From: Pseudomonas sp. MM223
GTDB taxonomy: Bacteria > Pseudomonadota > Gammaproteobacteria > Pseudomonadales > Pseudomonadaceae
Length of the DNA stretch: 64,000 nt
Reading direction: 5' to 3'
Assembly (NCBI GenBank): GCA_947090765.1
Contig: OX352322.1
Coordinates: 6,565,001-6,629,000 of the forward strand
The position numbers and the translations under genes are program-made. A model generated the notes under the pieces. That model ran no database searches and had not been told where the DNA came from. It worked only from the letters and a program-made list of their open reading frames with translations. Positions 1 through 9,741 of the stretch are shown one piece after another (the first letter of the stretch is position 1; each line of letters starts with the position of its first letter).

Positions 1-684
1 AAAAATCGGCACATTATTAGCATTAAGAATCCTGGCAATTGCGCGATGGCCATGCCCTGCCACTGCAAGATCGAAAATCTGTTTAATAACTTCGACCCTG
101 CCAGGGACTACAACATACTTGTCACCTTCAAGTTTTAACCAGTAAGGGCATGCTCGTCCCAGGGGTTTTTTTGTTTCGCGAGCATCATTTTGTTTTTGCT
201 TCCATGCTTTACTTACCCGTTCACCTTTAAGGCTTGATTCGCTGTGCGCGCGGCTCATTTGGAACACGCCAGCCATGATATCCAGTGCTTCAAAGTCTGA
301 AGTGTAGAGCTTATTTTCCGAAACCGAATAAATATTGATACCTTTGTTTAAAATATCAATAAAGCGTGGCAATGCAGCTCTTACATGCTCACGACTCAAT
401 CTATCCAGGCTTTCGATTATTAAAATTGATCCCGGTTTAATAGCTCCATCTTCAACGTATTTTAAAAAACGCCTGAGCTGACCATCATCGCTTAAGTGTT
501 TACCTTTGTAAGCTGACCTACCCTTATCAAAGAATAGGTAGTCTTCGTTTTTTACAAGCTCCAAGCCGTTCTGCATGCAGTACGTTTCGGCCGCTGCACG
601 CTGTCGACGGTAGCTATCCCCCTTCGCTTGCTCAGGCGTAGAAAAGCGGATGTAGCTGTATGCCTGGATGCGCTGGCTAGACAT
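1..684 (-). CDS. Large serine recombinase (integrase), C-terminus outside window
   Basis: Site-specific serine recombinase that would integrate and excise the island. Reading the minus strand from ATG at 684 gives 228 residues without a stop up to the window edge. Residues 8-20 contain YSYIRFSTPEQ, the resolvase N-terminal motif with catalytic Ser15 and nearby Arg13. SLDRLSRE around residue 100 is the second active-site block. From about residue 170 the sequence (KPLGRACPYWL, then VEVIKQIFDLAVAG and ARILNANNVP) matches the start of the 'recombinase' DNA-binding domain that distinguishes large serine recombinases from small resolvases. A GAGG ribosome-binding site precedes the start. Codon use is AT-rich, unlike all following genes, which indicates horizontal origin. 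Its start lies only ~35 bases from the comM junction, as expected of an integrase next to its attachment site. Confidence 0.88.
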   Translation of the reverse strand, partial: MSSQRIQAYSYIRFSTPEQAKGDSYRRQRAAAETYCMQNGLELVKNEDYLFFDKGRSAYKGKHLSDDGQLRRFLKYVEDGAIKPGSILIIESLDRLSREHVRAALPRFIDILNKGINIYSVSENKLYTSDFEALDIMAGVFQMSRAHSESSLKGERVSKAWKQKQNDARETKKPLGRACPYWLKLEGDKYVVVPGRVEVIKQIFDLAVAGHGHRAIARILNANNVPIF

Positions 685-720
685 TGCGGCCTCAAAGATA
701 CGTGGTAGGTGTAATGTACC
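1..720. mobile_element. Right end of a genomic island inserted in comM
   Basis: The first ~700 bases are visibly AT-rich while everything after ~720 is GC-rich Pseudomonas DNA. The AT-rich part holds a large serine recombinase reading away from the junction, and comM coding sequence starts abruptly at about 718-722. This is the layout of an integrated element whose integrase lies next to one attachment site. The other end, with the missing 5' half of comM, must lie left of this window. The crossover point can only be placed between the recombinase start (684) and the first comM codon (~720). Confidence 0.8.
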
Positions 721-1577
721 ACAGCCTGTTGTTCACCGGGCCACCCGGCACCGGCAAGACCTTGCTCGCCAGCCGCCTGCCTGGCCTGCTGCCACCGCTG
801 GACGAGCACGAGGCGCTGGAAGTGGCGGCCATCCAGTCGGTCAGCGGGCATACACCGCTAAGCAGTTGGCCGCAGCGACCGTTTCGCCACCCCCACCACT
901 CCGCATCCGGTCCGGCGTTGGTCGGTGGCAGCAGCCGGCCGCAACCGGGCGAAATCACCCTCGCCCACCATGGCGTGCTGTTTCTCGATGAGCTGCCAGA
1001 GTTTGAGCGGCGCGTGCTGGAGGTGCTGCGCGAGCCACTGGAATCGGGCGAAATCGTGATTGCCCGGGCCCGCGACAAGGTGCGCTTTCCCGCGCGCTTT
1101 CAGCTGGTAGCGGCGATGAACCCGTGCCCTTGCGGCTACCTGGGCGACCCAACTGGCCGCTGCCGCTGCAGCACCGAGCAGATCGGGCGGTACCGCAACA
1201 AGTTGTCCGGGCCGCTGCTGGATCGCATCGACCTGCACCTGACCGTGGCCCGCGAGAGCACCACGCTGAACAACCAGCCGTGCGGTGAAACCAGTGCCGA
1301 TGTGGCGGCCAAGGTGGCACGGGCGCGTGAGGTACAGCAGCGCCGCCAAGGGTGTGTGAATGCGTTTCTCGACCTTGAGGGGTTGCGTCGCCATTGCCGG
1401 CTGGCAGCAGCGGACCAGGCATGGCTGGAGGGGGCTTGCGAGCGGTTGACCTTGTCGTTGCGGGCGGCGCACCGGTTATTGAAAGTGGCGCGGACCTTGG
1501 CAGACCTGGAAGGGTGCGAGGCGATTGGCCGGCCGCATCTGGCCGAGGCCCTGCAGTACCGGCCGGGGAGCAGTTAG
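720..1577 (+). pseudogene. comM: comM (YifB family Mg-chelatase-like ATPase), 3' part only
   Basis: ComM is a hexameric AAA+ helicase that drives branch migration during natural transformation. Full-length proteins are about 500 residues; here only the last ~285 remain. They begin just before Walker A (GPPGTGKT) and include the Walker B block LFLDELPEF, the Cys-rich stretch NPCPCGYLGDP and the C-terminal lid domain. The N-terminal Lon-like domain is absent because the island ends immediately upstream. An in-frame ATG at 714 lies in the junction sequence, but no good ribosome-binding site was seen. The gene is therefore split by the island and probably inactive. Confidence 0.85.
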
Positions 1578-1580
1578 ATT

Positions 1581-1707
1581 GCCGGGGCTGCTTTGCAGCC
1601 CTTTCGCGACACAAGGCCGCTCCTACAACGAATCGCGATGCAACAGAGAAATGCGATCACCTGTAGGAGCGGCCTTGTGTCGCGAAAGGCCGCAAAGCGG
1701 CCCCAAA
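1581..1707. repeat. Inverted pair of AGGAGCGGCC-type palindromic repeats
   Basis: Two ~45-base copies of the repeat with core TAGGAGCGGCCTTGTG face each other (1581-1628 and 1660-1707) between comM and the DoxX gene. Each ends in its own small palindrome (GGGGCTGCTTTGCAGCCC or CCGCAAAGCGG). The same family recurs at ten other places in this window, always outside genes. Confidence 0.85.
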
Positions 1708-1712
1708 ATCCA

Positions 1713-2141
1713 TCAAGCAAGCCGATTTCGCCAGAACATACCGGAAACCGAATACGCCCCAGGCCCGGTCAATGCCAGCCCGCCATAAAGCACCACCAGC
1801 AACCAGGCAAACTGCCCCTGCTCCAGCGTCCAGTCCGGATGCACTACCGCCAGGGCCACCAGCAACACTGCCAGCACCGGCAGGCAAGCCAGACGCGCTG
1901 CAATCCCAAGCAACAGCAACAGCGGGCAAACCACCTCGGCAAATACCGCCAGCCCCAGGGTCAATGGCGCACCCAGCCCAAAAGGGTCTTCAATGGTCTG
2001 CAACTCCCCGCTCCAGTTCAGCAGCTTGGGCAGGCCGTGGATAAACAACAGCAGCAAGGCGGCCATTACCCGCATGAACAGCAGGCCGGTGGCGGTCAGG
2101 GTTGGCGATTGGGGGTCGAGGACGGTTTTCAGGCGGGGCAT
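1713..2141 (-). CDS. DoxX family membrane protein
   Basis: A 142-residue integral inner-membrane protein with four hydrophobic segments (about residues 20-38, 58-78, 82-99 and 108-125). The motif RVMAALLLLFIHGLPKLLNW near residue 24 and the arrangement of helices are typical of the DoxX/YphA family. Its members are linked to respiratory or redox membrane complexes, but most have no defined reaction. It is transcribed towards comM and convergent with it. The upstream region 2142-2282 holds only a diverged short palindrome. Function cannot be specified further. Confidence 0.75.
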   Translation of the reverse strand: MPRLKTVLDPQSPTLTATGLLFMRVMAALLLLFIHGLPKLLNWSGELQTIEDPFGLGAPLTLGLAVFAEVVCPLLLLLGIAARLACLPVLAVLLVALAVVHPDWTLEQGQFAWLLVVLYGGLALTGPGAYSVSGMFWRNRLA

Positions 2142-2234
2142 GGCAGGAGGCTCGCTAAACGATTACCACGGGAGCATTGCCCGATTCCCCAGTGATTGAT
2201 TGCGCAAGTGTGCTGAGATGCATGTTAAGGCTAC

Positions 2235-2272
2235 TGGCCTCTTCGCGGGCGTGCCCACGAAAGGGCCAGCAA
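2235..2272. repeat. REP-like palindrome (GGCCTCTTCGCGGGC type)
   Basis: GGCCTCTTCGCGGGCGTGCC followed by CACGAAAGGGCC is a somewhat degenerate copy of the P. putida REP palindrome, between the DoxX gene and the REC-only gene. Confidence 0.6.
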
Positions 2273-2282
2273 AGGCAGCACG

Positions 2283-2651
2283 TCACTGCCCGCCAGCCAG
2301 TGCCTCTTCAACCACCCTCAGCAACACCTCTTCAGAAAAAGGCTTGCCCAGGCAAGCCAACGCCCCAAGGCTCATCGCCGAATGCACGGTGCCATCATCC
2401 CAATGCGCCGACATGCAGATCACCGGCAAACGCCATTCCAGCCGCGCCAGCTCACGCTGCACCTGAAGCCCACTCATCCCCGGCATTTTCAGATCGAGCA
2501 ACACACAACCGGCCTGTCGCGCCAGCTCCGACCCCAAGAACACATCCCCCGCAGCAAACGACAAGGTCTCGAACCCGGCCGAACGTAACAGGTTGCCTAG
2601 GCTTTTACGCACCGAAGCATCGTCGTCGACGATGCACACCCATCTGTTCAT
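2283..2651 (-). CDS. Single-domain response regulator (REC only)
   Basis: A 122-residue stand-alone receiver domain. The acidic pocket is IVDDDASVRK near residue 7, the phospho-acceptor Asp lies in LLDLKMPGMSG, the switch position is ICMSAH, and the conserved Lys is in LGKPFSEE. There is no output domain, so it must act by protein contact, for example as a phosphate sink or shuttle. Its start overlaps the stop of the upstream wHTH-REC-LuxR gene by four bases, so the two are translationally coupled. It most likely receives phosphate from, or competes for, the histidine kinase encoded divergently at 3881-8927. Confidence 0.88.
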   Translation of the reverse strand: MNRWVCIVDDDASVRKSLGNLLRSAGFETLSFAAGDVFLGSELARQAGCVLLDLKMPGMSGLQVQRELARLEWRLPVICMSAHWDDGTVHSAMSLGALACLGKPFSEEVLLRVVEEALAGGQ

Positions 2652-3640
2652 GCCCCGCCCAGGCCCTCAGGCCGCGCCCCGATAACGTTGTGCATGGCCA
2701 CCAGTTCGACCAGCGAGCGGGACTGCATCTTGTTCATGATGTTCTTCTTGTGCACCTTGGTCGTCACTTCGCTGGTGCCGATTTGCCTGGCGATCTGCTT
2801 GTGCGACAACCCATCGACCACCAGCGAGAAAACCTCGCGCTCACGCGGGGTCAGGCGCTGGTACTTTTCCTCGACCTGCCGCGCATGGCGCCATCTACGC
2901 CCATCGACCACGGCCTTATGCCGCACGGCCTGCAACAAGGCCAGCAACTGGTCTTCGTCAAAAGGCTTGGTCAGAAACTCCACAGCACCGGCTCGCATGG
3001 CCTGCACCGTCATGGGGATTGTGCCGAAGCCCGTCATGAACACGATTGGCCAAGGCAGCGCCAGCCGGCGCAACGCGTCTTGTACTTCAAGCCCGGTGGT
3101 ATCGGACAGGTGCATGTCCAGCAGCAGGCAGGCATAGGGGGTTTCCAGGCGGGCGTCGAACAACGCCTCGGCACTGGCAAACACATGATGCGGGATATCC
3201 TGCGAGCGCAAAAGGCGGCCCAGCGCCTTACGTACCGACGGGTCGTCGTCCACCACCAGCACCGGCACGTGCTTGCTGTCATCCAATGGTTCAAGACTGT
3301 CAGCCCCGGCACACAGCGGCGATTGGCCCAGCCCATGGCACGGGACATCGAAGCTGATCTCGGCGGCCAGGCGGTAACCCCGGCGCGGCACGGTCTGGAT
3401 CAGCCCGCGGTCGCCAAAGGCTTTACGCAGCAGGGATACCTGCACCTGCAGGTTGTTGTCCTCGACCACCGTGCCGGCCCACACCTGGCTGAACAACTCG
3501 TCCTTGCCAACCACCCGGCCCTTGGCCTTGATCAGCGTGGCCAACACCTCGAATGCGCGCCCGCCCAACAAAATCGGCTTACCGTCAAGAAACGCTTCGC
3601 GCCGCTCCAGCGACACCTGGGCATTGCCTATTCGGATCAT
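2648..3640 (-). CDS. Response regulator with wHTH-REC-LuxR architecture
   Basis: A 330-residue regulator with an unusual order of domains. Residues ~1-95 form an OmpR/CadC-type winged helix (GGRAFEVLATLIK, then LIQTVPRRGYRL). Residues ~130-245 form a receiver domain (VLVVDDDPSVRKAL, LLLDMHLSDTTG, TKPFDED). Residues ~265-325 form a LuxR/GerE helix-turn-helix (LTPREREVFSLVVDGLSHK). Typical regulators have only one DNA-binding domain. I prefer the ATG at 3640, preceded by GAGGAAG, over the more upstream ATG at 3736 because the latter adds 32 residues of unconserved, Cys-rich sequence. It overlaps the REC-only gene downstream and is divergent from the hybrid kinase, whose cognate regulator it probably is. 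Confidence 0.85.
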   Translation of the reverse strand: MIRIGNAQVSLERREAFLDGKPILLGGRAFEVLATLIKAKGRVVGKDELFSQVWAGTVVEDNNLQVQVSLLRKAFGDRGLIQTVPRRGYRLAAEISFDVPCHGLGQSPLCAGADSLEPLDDSKHVPVLVVDDDPSVRKALGRLLRSQDIPHHVFASAEALFDARLETPYACLLLDMHLSDTTGLEVQDALRRLALPWPIVFMTGFGTIPMTVQAMRAGAVEFLTKPFDEDQLLALLQAVRHKAVVDGRRWRHARQVEEKYQRLTPREREVFSLVVDGLSHKQIARQIGTSEVTTKVHKKNIMNKMQSRSLVELVAMHNVIGARPEGLGGA

Positions 3641-3880
3641 GGCTTCCTCGCACGGGCCCGGGCGTTTGCGTCGCCCCGGGCAGCCTAGGCCGATGCACCC
3701 GTTGAGGCAATTATCCCGAGGGATAGGTTGGCCCAAGCACTATACAAGTAGCGGTCGGCCCTCAGGGTACGATAACGGACAACGGCGTGCCCGTTTCTGC
3801 CAAGCGGCCTGCAACCCGCATCTGCACTGGGCCCGCTGCGTATAATCGCGTGTCAGGATGTCGCTGCCAGGGGGTGCCGG
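3641..3880. promoter_or_regulatory. Divergent intergenic region, regulator/kinase locus
   Basis: 240 bases separate the response regulator (minus) from the hybrid kinase (plus). The region must hold promoters for both. No operator could be assigned with confidence by eye. Confidence 0.35.
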
Positions 3881-6800
3881 ATGCTCGATGAACGCCTCGC
3901 TCACAGGCCCATCGATTTTGACCAATCGATCGACGAGGGCTGGCTGAACCGGTGCGATATCACACCGCTGGGCCAGGATGGCGAGCTCAGCTACTTCCGC
4001 CTGAGCGACGCCGTCACCGGCCAGCGCTGGATCGCTGCGCGCGCGCCGCTCGATGCACCCGCCGCCTGCCAGCGCCTGGAGCGTGACTACCAACTGGAGC
4101 TGGACCCGCAGTGGGCGGTAATCCCCTCGGCGTTCGTGCGTTCAGCCGAGGGCCCATTGCTGGTATACCCGGCCGGCCACTCCATCGCCGACCTGCTGAG
4201 CGAAGGCCCGGCGGCATTGGAGCCGTTTCTCGACATCGCGGTGAACGCCGCCACAGCCCTGGCCATGGCCCACGAACGCAACGTGCTGCATGGTGCACTA
4301 CAACCCGAGCATGTGTGCCTGCAAGGCAACCAGCGGGTGCGCCTGGGATGCTTTCGCGCAGGCCCGGCACAGCTGATCAGCGAACAGGGTACCCCGCTCG
4401 GCAACTGGTCCTACCTGGCACCAGAACAGGTTTGCCCACACGGTAGCAGCAGCGACCGGCGCAGCGACATCTATGCCCTGGGCGCAATCCTTTACCAGCT
4501 GTTGCTGGGCGAGCTGCCGCTGGCCGGGCGCGACACCCAACACTGGCGCCAGTTGCACGCCGGCGTGCAGCCAAGGGCGGCCTGCGAAGTGGACAGTAGC
4601 GTGCCGCAGCCACTGAGCCGGATCCTGGCCAAGGCCCTGGCCAAAGAACCGGACGCCCGATACCAGAGCGCTCGCGCCTTGGCAGTAGACCTCGCCCATT
4701 GCCAGCGGCAATGGGCCAGCAGCAAGACAATGGCAGCCTTTACCCCCGGCTGCGCCGACCCGGTCGCGCCTAACCGCACACGCCTGTATGGCCGCAGCGC
4801 AGAACAAAAGGCCATCGCCCTGATGCTCAGGGGCCTACGTCGCGACAGCACACCACAGGCGCTGTTCATCAACGGTGCCGCCGGCATGGGCAAGTCGAGC
4901 CTGGTCGAGGCCGCGCTGAAGGGCAACGCCCACGGCTACTGGGCCATCGGCAAGTGCAACAGCCTGGCCCAGGCCGTGCCCTATGCGCCTTGGGTGGAGA
5001 TCCTCGGTGCGTTGACCACCCAGTTGCTGGCGAAGAACAGCCGGGACCTCGACACCCTGCGCCGCGAGATCTTGCGCCGCATCAAAGGCCACGGCCGGTT
5101 GCTGGGCAAGCTGGCGCCAGACCTGCAATTGATCCTCGGCCCGCTGCCCGCGCTGCCAGCAAAGCCCACACGCCTCGCACTGCAGAAGGAGCTACGGGCG
5201 GTGGTTGAATTCCTGCAAGTGTTCAGCCGCCCTGGCCAGCCACTGGTGCTGTTTCTCGATGACATGCACTGGGCCGACGACGCCACGCAGCAGTTGCTGG
5301 CACAACTGCTCGCACAGGCGCCCGGTAACCTGTTGCTGATCTTTGCCCGGCGCAATGACGTACAAGCCAGCAGCGCTCCACCTGCCCTGCCCGCAGGCGT
5401 GCGCAGCACCACCCTGAACCTGCGCCCGCTGGCCGTTGGCGCGGTGGCCGAGCTGATCGGCGAACGCTACCACGTCGCTCCCGACCAGACCTTGCAACTG
5501 GCCGAACAGGTGCACGACAAGACCGCCGGCAACCCGTTTTTCATCAACCAGATCCTCAGGGCCATGGTCGAGGACCGGTTGTTTACCTTTGACACCCAAG
5601 CCATGCGCTGGTCTTGGTGCCTACAGGCCGTGGCCCGGCACCGCTATTCCGACAATGTCGCCGACCTGATGGTCCACCGCCTGGTACGCCTGCCCGCGCC
5701 CCAGCGCGACGTACTGCGCATCGTCAGTGCAGCGGGCAGCCGATGCGATGAAAGCTTGCTCCGTCAGGTCCTTGCACAAACACCAGGCGAACCGTTGCAA
5801 GCCTTGATTGGCGCGGGCTTCCTGCTGCCGAGCCAAAAGGGCCTGGGCTTTGCCCATGACCGGGTGATGGAGGCGGCGTATCAACTCACGCCCGTGCGCG
5901 AGCGCGCCGTGCTGCATGCACACATTGCCCAGGCCATGCTCCAGGCCTGGTCAGCGCATTTGCACGACGTGCTTTTCGAGGTTGCCCACCAGCTGCAAAG
6001 CGCCAGCCCACGCGGGTTTGCAGCGGATGAGCATGAGGTGTTCCTGCAGCTTTTACGCGAAGCGGCATTGCGCGCACGCGACAGCGGCGCCTTTGCGCAG
6101 GCCGCGGGTTACCTGCACACGGCCGAACAGTTGCTGCGCCACGGCAAAACGCTGGAAAGCCGCGCCACACATGGCTTTGCCATCGCCTGCATGGCAGCGG
6201 AGTGCGACATGCAATTGTCGCGCATGGCCGCGGCCGAAGCCCAGCTCAGCGAGTGCCGTCAGCGCGCACGTTCGGCGCTGGATCGGGCGCGGGTGTGCCA
6301 GTTGCAGGCCCGTCTGTTCACGTTGCAGGGCGACTGCCAGGCGGCCATCGACAGCGCCTTGTCAGGCCTGGGCTGCTGGGTATCCGCCTGGCACGGGGCG
6401 TCGACCGGCAACAGGTAGAAACCAGCCATGCCCATGTGCTGGCCATGATCGAACAAAAGGGCCGCCACTGCCTGGAGTCGCTGCCACGTACCGACTCGGA
6501 GCACGTGGCGGTGGCGATCGGCTTGCTGGCCACGCTGTCGTCATCGTTCTCCGTGCAGGACGACCTCTGCTTCCTGCACCTGGCCAAGCTCATGGGCTGT
6601 CGCTGCTGTATGGCGTTGCCCCTGGCAGTACTTATGGCCTGGCCTGGTTCGGGGTGATGATCGCCGAGCGTTTCGGCGCCTACCACGACGGCCATAGCTG
6701 TTGCCTGGCCGCGCTGAAACTGATCGAGCGGCACGGGTTCGAGGTTGACCTGACCAGCGCGCTGCTAGCCCTGGACCAAGTCAGCGCCTGGACCTCGCCG

Positions 6801-8927
6801 ATGGAGTTCGCCCGCCGCACCGCACTGGAAGCAGTCGACTCGGCACGCCTGAGCGGCGACTTGGCGATGGGCTGCCATGCCCGCAGCCATCTGGTTTCCG
6901 ACTCACTGTTCATGGGCCGCCATCTGCCAGACATTGCGGAGGAAGTGCAACAGGGCCTGGCCACTGTTCGCCGTTTAGGCTACAGCGATATCGAGCAGAT
7001 CCTGCTGGCTCAGCAAGGGTTTGTCGCAAGCCTGAGTGGCACAGCTTGTCTGGCCTCGACCACACCGGTCAACTCAGCGACCACGCTGTTCTTCCGGCAT
7101 CTGTTCGCAGGCATGGCCGCCTTTTTCCTGGGCAACATTCCACAGGCCATGCGCAACCTGGCCAAGGCCGGTGACAATGCCTGGGCGGCGCCCGCCCATA
7201 TCAACCTCGCCGACTACCACCTGTTCCGCGGCCTGGCCCTGGGCAACCCGGAGGCCCCAGCAAGCCTGGCCGACAAGCTGAGTGAGCTGCGGGGATTGCG
7301 TGAGCGTTTCAGTCACTGGGCCGGCTTCAACCCGGCAACCTTCCGCAACAAGCTGCTGCTGATTGAAGGCGTCATCGCCAAGCTTGAAGGTGACGGCCTG
7401 GCCGCCATCCGTTGCTTCGACCAGGCGCAGATCGCCGCCACCGCAGCCGGCTTCATCCACGAGCAGGCCCTGGCCCATGAACAGCTGGCCGAGGTGTGCA
7501 TCCCCAGCGGCCTGATTTCCGGTGCCAACCTGCACCTGCGCATCGCCCGCGACTGCTTCCATATCTGGGGGGCGACAGGCAAGGTGCACCAGCTGGAGGC
7601 CTTGCACCCGTTCCTGCGCACCCAGCCCATCCAGGAGACCTACCGCGCCACGCACCAGGCCAAGCTCGACCTGGAAGCCGGCATCGAAGCTGCGCGGGCG
7701 CTGTCTGAGGAAGTGCTGCTCGAAGGCCTGATCGAAACCCTGATGGGTCACCTGACCCAGCATTCCGGTGCCGACCACGGCGCGCTGCTGATTGTCAGCG
7801 GTGCCGAATTCCAGATGGCCGCCCTCGCCTACATCGACGATACCGGGCTGCATGTCAGCATGGACAACTGCCAGAAGTTCATGACCCAGGCACCGCTGTC
7901 GATCATCAACACCACCATGCGCACGCGCAAACCGCTGGTGCTCAACGATGCCCAAAGCGATTGCCCCGAGGCTTTCCGCCAGGAGCTGCAGGCGCGTAAC
8001 GCACGGTCGGTGCTGTGCCTGCCGTTGGTGATCCAGGGCGTGCTGATCGGCCTGGTGTACCTGGAGAACCGCCTGGTACCCAACCTCTTCGGCAGCCAGC
8101 GCCTGGCCATGCTGGAAATCCTCGCCTCGCAGGCGGCGGTGTCGCTGCAAACGGCCAAGTTCTATACGCGCCTGGCCGAAGACAACCAGAGCCGCGCGCA
8201 GATGGAAGCCGAACTGCGCCGCTCAAGGGCGGAACTGGCGCGCAGTGCGCACCTGCAGGTGATGAACGAGCTGTCGGCATCCATCGCCCACGAAATCAGC
8301 CAGCCGTTGCTGGGCATCGCGTCCAACGCCGCCGCCAGCCTGCGCTGGCTGAAGCGCGCCAAGCCCGACCTGGAAGAGGCGATTGCCGGCCTGGAAGACA
8401 TCCGCAACGACAGCGAGCGCGCCGCCAACATCGTGCGTGCACTGCGCTCGCTGGCCAAACAGTCGCCAGTGCAACTCAAGGCCGTGAAGCTGGACGAGCT
8501 GATCCGCGAGGTGGTGCGTTTGACTTCGGCCGATGCCGCCAAGGGCACGGTGCAGGTGCAGACACGCTTGCACGCGGGGGCGAGCGTGATGGCCGACCCG
8601 GTGCAGTTGCAGCAGCTGGTGTTCAACCTGATCACCAATGGGCTGGAGGCGCTGACGGGGTATCGCGGTGATGGCGTGCTGCGGATTGCGTCGGCGGTGG
8701 CCGGGGATGCGGTAGAGATTTGTGTGGACGACAACGGGCCAGGGATTGCACCCGAGGAACGGGAGCAGGTGTTCGGGGCGTTCTACACCACCAAGCGCAG
8801 CGGGATGGGGATGGGGTTGGCGATTTGCAATTCGGTGGTGCAGGCCCATGGCGGGCAGTTGCAGGCGCTGGTGTCTGAGTTGGGTGGGTGCCGGATTCGC
8901 TTCACCCTGCCTTTGGTTCACCCATAG
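3881..8927 (+). pseudogene. Pseudokinase/AAA ATPase/GAF/histidine kinase, two frameshifts
   Basis: Giant sensor of the family annotated elsewhere as trifunctional Ser/Thr kinase, ATP-binding protein and histidine kinase. Frame 2 runs to ~6371, frame 1 from there to ~6596, then frame 3 to the stop. Restoring one base at each break gives a continuous 1682-residue protein. Order: kinase-like domain (1-275), AAA/STAND domain (Walker A GAAGMGKSSL near 330, Walker B LVLFLDDMHWAD), helical repeats, GAF (~1275-1425), HisKA with HEISQPLLGIASNA and HATPase with NLITNGLEA, DDNGPGI and GMGMGLAICNS. The kinase-like domain lacks the HRD and DFG motifs (LHGAL and LGCF instead), so it is probably a pseudokinase. 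Both breaks become open if GGGCTG is read as GGAGCTG. It is divergent from its likely response regulators. Confidence 0.82.
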
Positions 8928-8934
8928 CCTGTCC

Positions 8935-9030
8935 CGGCCAATCGCCGGCAAGCCAGCTCCCACAGGTATAGCGCCAGGCTTCAAGCCTGTGGAGCTCCTG
9001 TGGGAGCTGGCTTGCCGGCGATTGGGCCGG
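8935..9030. repeat. Inverted pair of TGGGAGCTGGCTTGCCGGCG-type repeats
   Basis: Two ~35-base palindromic arms (8935-8976 and 8998-9030) with core CCGGCAAGCCAGCTCCCACA form a long hairpin between the converging kinase and hydrolase genes. This second repeat family recurs at ~16.3, 23.1, 37.8, 42.3 and 60.8 kb. Confidence 0.85.
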
Positions 9031-9042
9031 TACAGGTTTACA

Positions 9043-9669
9043 TTAACGCGAAGTCAACGCCGAATAGCTGTTCATCAGGTTGCGATAGTTGGGAATGCGC
9101 TGCGACAGCAGGTTACCCAACCCTTCGATGTCGTTGCGCCAGTCGCGGTGCAGCTCACAGGCCACCGAGAACCAGTTCATCATCTGCGCGCCCGCCTGGG
9201 TCATGCGCACCCACGCTGCCTGCTGCACCGTCTCGTTGAAGGTACCCGAGGCATCGGTCACCACGAACACTTCAAAGCCTTCAGCCAGTGCCGACAAGGT
9301 CGGGAAAGCCACGCACACATCGGTCACAACGCCCGCGATGATCAGCTGCTTGCGGCCAGTGGCCTTGATGGCCTTGACGAAGTCTTCGTTGTCCCAGGCA
9401 TTGATCTGGCCAGGGCGGGCAATGTACGGCGCATCCGGGAACATTTCTTTCAGCTCGGGCACCAGCGGGCCGTTCGGGCCTTGCTCGAAGCTGGTGGTGA
9501 GAATGGTCGGCAGGCCGAAGAACTTGGCCAGGTCACCCAGGGCCAGCACGTTGTTCTTGAACTCGTTGGGCGAAAAGTCCTGCACCAGCGAGATCAGGCC
9601 GGTCTGGTGATCCACCAGCAGGACCACGGCGTCATCTTTGTTCAAGCGCTTGTAATCAGGTTGGCTCAT
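9043..9669 (-). CDS. Isochorismatase-family cysteine hydrolase, YcaC-like (copy 1)
   Basis: A 208-residue cysteine hydrolase of the isochorismatase/nicotinamidase superfamily, closest to E. coli YcaC, whose substrate is unknown. Visible family features are the Asp in LLVDHQTGL, the GPNGPLVPEL and RPGQINAWDNEDF blocks, and the nucleophilic Cys in GVVTDVCVAFP. I chose the ATG at 9669 (MSQPDYK) because AAGGAG lies just upstream; an ATG 15 codons further upstream is less likely. It is the most diverged of three ycaC-like genes in 14 kb, and unlike the other two it lies beside a small AraC-type protein gene on the same strand. Confidence 0.88.
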   Translation of the reverse strand: MSQPDYKRLNKDDAVVLLVDHQTGLISLVQDFSPNEFKNNVLALGDLAKFFGLPTILTTSFEQGPNGPLVPELKEMFPDAPYIARPGQINAWDNEDFVKAIKATGRKQLIIAGVVTDVCVAFPTLSALAEGFEVFVVTDASGTFNETVQQAAWVRMTQAGAQMMNWFSVACELHRDWRNDIEGLGNLLSQRIPNYRNLMNSYSALTSR

Positions 9670-9741
9670 GGGGTGACTCCTTGGGTTGGGAATACGGGCC
9701 GGCACTGTGCGCAAGGGCTTATACCGGTGGATAGATTCGGC

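Noticed and set aside
660..730. tRNA gene as island attachment site
   Set aside because: No tRNA-like fold is present; the disrupted gene is comM.
2177..3688. A 503-codon open frame on the plus strand across the response regulator genes
   Set aside because: It lies antisense to two clear receiver-domain genes, lacks any recognisable domain and is rich in Arg, His and Gln as expected of a GC-rich shadow frame.
6360..6600. Programmed ribosomal frameshifting in the giant kinase
   Set aside because: No slippery heptamer or downstream pseudoknot is seen at either break, two shifts would be required, and the same lesion type occurs in many unrelated genes.
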